This document shows positions 62,197 through 64,000 of a stretch of DNA of 64,000 bases, in pieces. The DNA comes from Monocercomonoides exilis. Lineage: Eukaryota > Preaxostyla > Oxymonadida > Polymastigidae. Each line of letters opens with the position of its first letter. Position 1 is the stretch's first letter. A program made the translations under genes and the position numbers. The notes below the pieces were generated by a model. That model ran no database searches and was not told the origin of the DNA. It saw only the letters and a program-made list of their open reading frames with translations. Location: assembly GCA_001643675.2 (NCBI GenBank), contig LSRY02000013.1, positions 1,490,501 to 1,554,500 on the forward strand, read 5' to 3'.

Positions 62197-62854
62197 TTCA
62201 ATGTCAGTTCATTAACATTCATCTTTATCTGAATATTCATCTGTTCTTGATGAAATGGAATTATGCGCAAAAGCGAAGACAGCAAAGCATCAGAAGAAGA
62301 AGACGAAAGAAGAACATCGCTTCCGATTCGTTCTGTATTTATTATTTTTAATGAAGAATGCATCGGAGAAAATGAAGAAATGGATTGGGATGTTGCAGAA
62401 ATATAAGACGAATATGAATAAGAATACGAATACGAAGAAAATGAACAAAAAGAAGAAAAAGAAAAAAAAAAGAAAAAGAAAAAGAAAAAGTAAAAAAAGA
62501 AAAAGATGAAAAATAAGAAAAAGATGAAGAAGAAGAAGAAGAATGCGAAGAAGACGAAGAAGACGAAGAAGGCGAAGAAGGCAAAGAAGACGAAGAAGAC
62601 GAAGAAGACGAAGAAGAAGAAGAAGAAGAAGAAGAAGAAGAAGAAGAAGAAGAAGAAGAGAGAAAGAGAAGAAGAAGACGAAGAAGACGAAGAAGACGAA
62701 GAAGACGAAGAAGAAGAAGAAGAAGAAGAAGAAGAAGAAGAAGAAGAAGAAGAAGAGAGAAAGAGAAGAAGAAGAAAGAGAAGAAGAAGAAGAAGAAGAA
62801 GAAGAAGAAGAAAACGAAGAAGTGAAAGAAGAAGATTCAGATGCGTTTCTGTGA
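62197..62854 (+). CDS. Acidic low-complexity protein, hypothetical
   Basis: Coding-like text begins about SSLSEYSSVLDEMELC, slips one base at an A-run (about 62268), and continues SEDSKASEEEDERRTSLPI, IIFNEECIGENEEMDWDVAEI. TAA at 62404 and 62419 then fall within an unmistakably acidic run (DVAEI-*-DEYE-*-EYEYEENE) with no usable intron. After a long GAA/GAC repeat the frame ends NEEVKEEDSDAFL, TGA 62852. The repeat probably contains an indel. No domain; the two TAA codons here are among the best evidence for Gln reassignment. Confidence 0.5.
62520..62820 (+). repeat. GAAGAAGAC / GAA microsatellite
   Basis: Tandem trinucleotide and 9-mer units within the acidic gene, encoding Glu/Asp in the favoured frame. 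Confidence 0.9.
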
Positions 62855-62930
62855 AAGTGACTTGTCTCTCTTTTCGGTTGGGCTGATTTTCTTGTCTTCT
62901 CTGTGCAACTTTTTCAATTTTTTGCCATCT

Positions 62931-63031
62931 TCACCTTGTTTCGTTCATCTGAGTCAATGTGAATGTCAGAAACGATTTCCAAAAAAGAATCTCCAAAAAC
63001 GATGGATTATCGATCAACGCACAAAATAAAT

Positions 63032-63063
<32 letters not shown>

Positions 63064-64000
63064 ATCAGATTCATTCCGTTTTCGCTCATTACGTATCCAA
63101 AAGAAGGATAAAGATGAAGCTGAAGAAGATGGTTAAAAACTGTTATTTGAAACAAAATATGAAGAAGATGATGAAAAGACATCTGGAATGAATCACCTCT
63201 CTCTGCCGGGGCTTTTCTCTGCTTATTTTGAGTCAAACGAGAAGAGATCTGTTGCACCTCTGGCTGATAATTCTACAAAGATGAATCACTAATATTTTAT
63301 TGTGCAATCAGAAAAAACGAATTGTGTGCTTCATGAAACAATCATTGGCTATTGAAATGTTTCTGCTGCAACTGGCACACTATCAGATGAAATGATGTCG
63401 ATGCAGATTAATCTTTGGCTGAAGAATTTCCACAACGTTTTCCAGTCGATCCACTGAACATGTAATTTTTATTCGCTTCTTTCATCCCTTTGATTTCTCA
63501 GTCGGTTTGATCTGGGTTCACAAACAAAAAAATGAAAGGCCCTCTCAAAAAAGTTGTCATTCGCCATCCAAATTGAAGTTCTAAGAACTGGTGCATCGCT
63601 GTAACTATTGTTGAAATTTGATTTCTTCTTTTTCCTCTTCAAATCCATCTTATCCTTCGCTCTTTCAGCATTCTTAAAACAAAATAATAATCACTTCAAA
63701 ATAAATATCTAACCTTCTAAATATTTTTATAAACAATTTTCTGCTTTATATTGAATTGGTAACTGTTTTCCTCCAATTAAATTTTTTTATTCCTTCCTTT
63801 TTCAAGTGTTTCATCATCTGATTTGCCAACCATCCTTTCCATCAGTTGTTTCTCCATCAAATGCATTGATTTCCCTTCCTTCTGAAAAATGTGAAATTTA
63901 TGCATTTTGCTCAATTCCACCCTCATCATTGAAAAATATCCTGTTTTTCCGTCTGAAAATATAACTCCAATTCCCTTCCCAATCCCTTCACCCTGTGCAC
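62931..64000 (-). CDS. Hypothetical intron-rich gene, 5' partial at the window edge
   Basis: Entering from the right edge, minus-strand exons read GEGIGKGIGVIFSDGKTGYF (64000-63890); KEGKSMHLMEKQLMERMVG (about 63868-63780); NAERAKDKMDLKRKKKKSNF with DAPVLRTSIWMANDNFFE (about 63672-63500); VDRLENVVEILQPKINLHR (about 63450-63390); PEVQQISSRLTQNKQRK (about 63260); LHLYPSFGYVMSENGMNLI (about 63120-63063); and ALIDNPSFLEILFWKSF to TGA 62931. Between the last two lies a 30-base poly-A (minus sense), either intronic or read as poly-Lys. Splice phases were checked only roughly. No family recognised. Confidence 0.45.
63033..63062. repeat. 30-bp poly-T tract
   Basis: Uninterrupted T run inside the minus gene at the right edge. 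Confidence 0.9.

Overview
The window looks like nuclear DNA of an oxymonad-type flagellate (Preaxostyla). It is AT-rich, with short GT-AG introns (about 46-110 bp in the cases I could resolve). It carries long beta-helix surface proteins whose cytoplasmic tail is kinase-like, a SHIPPO-type microtubule protein, an intron-rich AP-3 mu gene, and many DNA transposons. The best-supported gene ends (5768, 20079, 45913, 49667, 50658, 62852 and others) stop at TGA. At many places TAA or TAG sits inside a frame that reads as coding on both sides, nearly always where Gln would fit. The window is therefore best read with TAA/TAG = Gln and TGA = stop, a code known from the oxymonad Streblomastix strix. 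Single-base frame slips at homopolymers and microsatellites suggest an imperfectly polished assembly or local decay.

Layout: 0-5.8 kb, surface beta-helix/pseudokinase gene (5' end outside the window). 5.8-9.9 kb, AT-rich with two doubtful small ORFs. 9.9-11.2 kb, helical-repeat gene, copy 1. 11.7-40.6 kb, mobile elements nested inside one another. 43.4-45.0 kb, helical-repeat gene ending in a GAAA microsatellite. 45.9-48.9 kb, AP-3 mu (minus). 49.0-49.7 kb, SHIPPO-like gene (plus). 50.7-56.4 kb, low-complexity coiled-coil gene with a C-terminal PH-like end (minus). 56.8-57.2 kb, small minus gene beside a 58-T tract. 57.7-59.2 kb, degenerate second copy of the 9.9-kb gene. 59.5-60.7 kb, start of another surface beta-helix gene. 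60.9-64.0 kb, three further genes, the last cut by the window edge.

The nested block is the most interesting part. An element of about 2.9 kb (268-bp terminal inverted repeats, 8-bp target duplication GAAATTAA) carries a captured surface-gene fragment. A pogo/Tigger-type element (about 2.2 kb, TA duplication) sits in its left arm. A 23.8-kb segment (13085-36894), with short inverted ends and a 4-bp ATAT duplication, interrupts the pogo transposase ORF exactly. That segment carries a ubiquitin-specific-protease gene, GC-richer host-like genes (SR140/U2SURP-like, coiled coil, ARM/HEAT) and a further 5.7-kb element. The 5.7-kb element encodes a transposase-like protein with a ubiquitin-specific protease domain in its middle, followed downstream by a compact GC-rich sequence that folds like a structured RNA.
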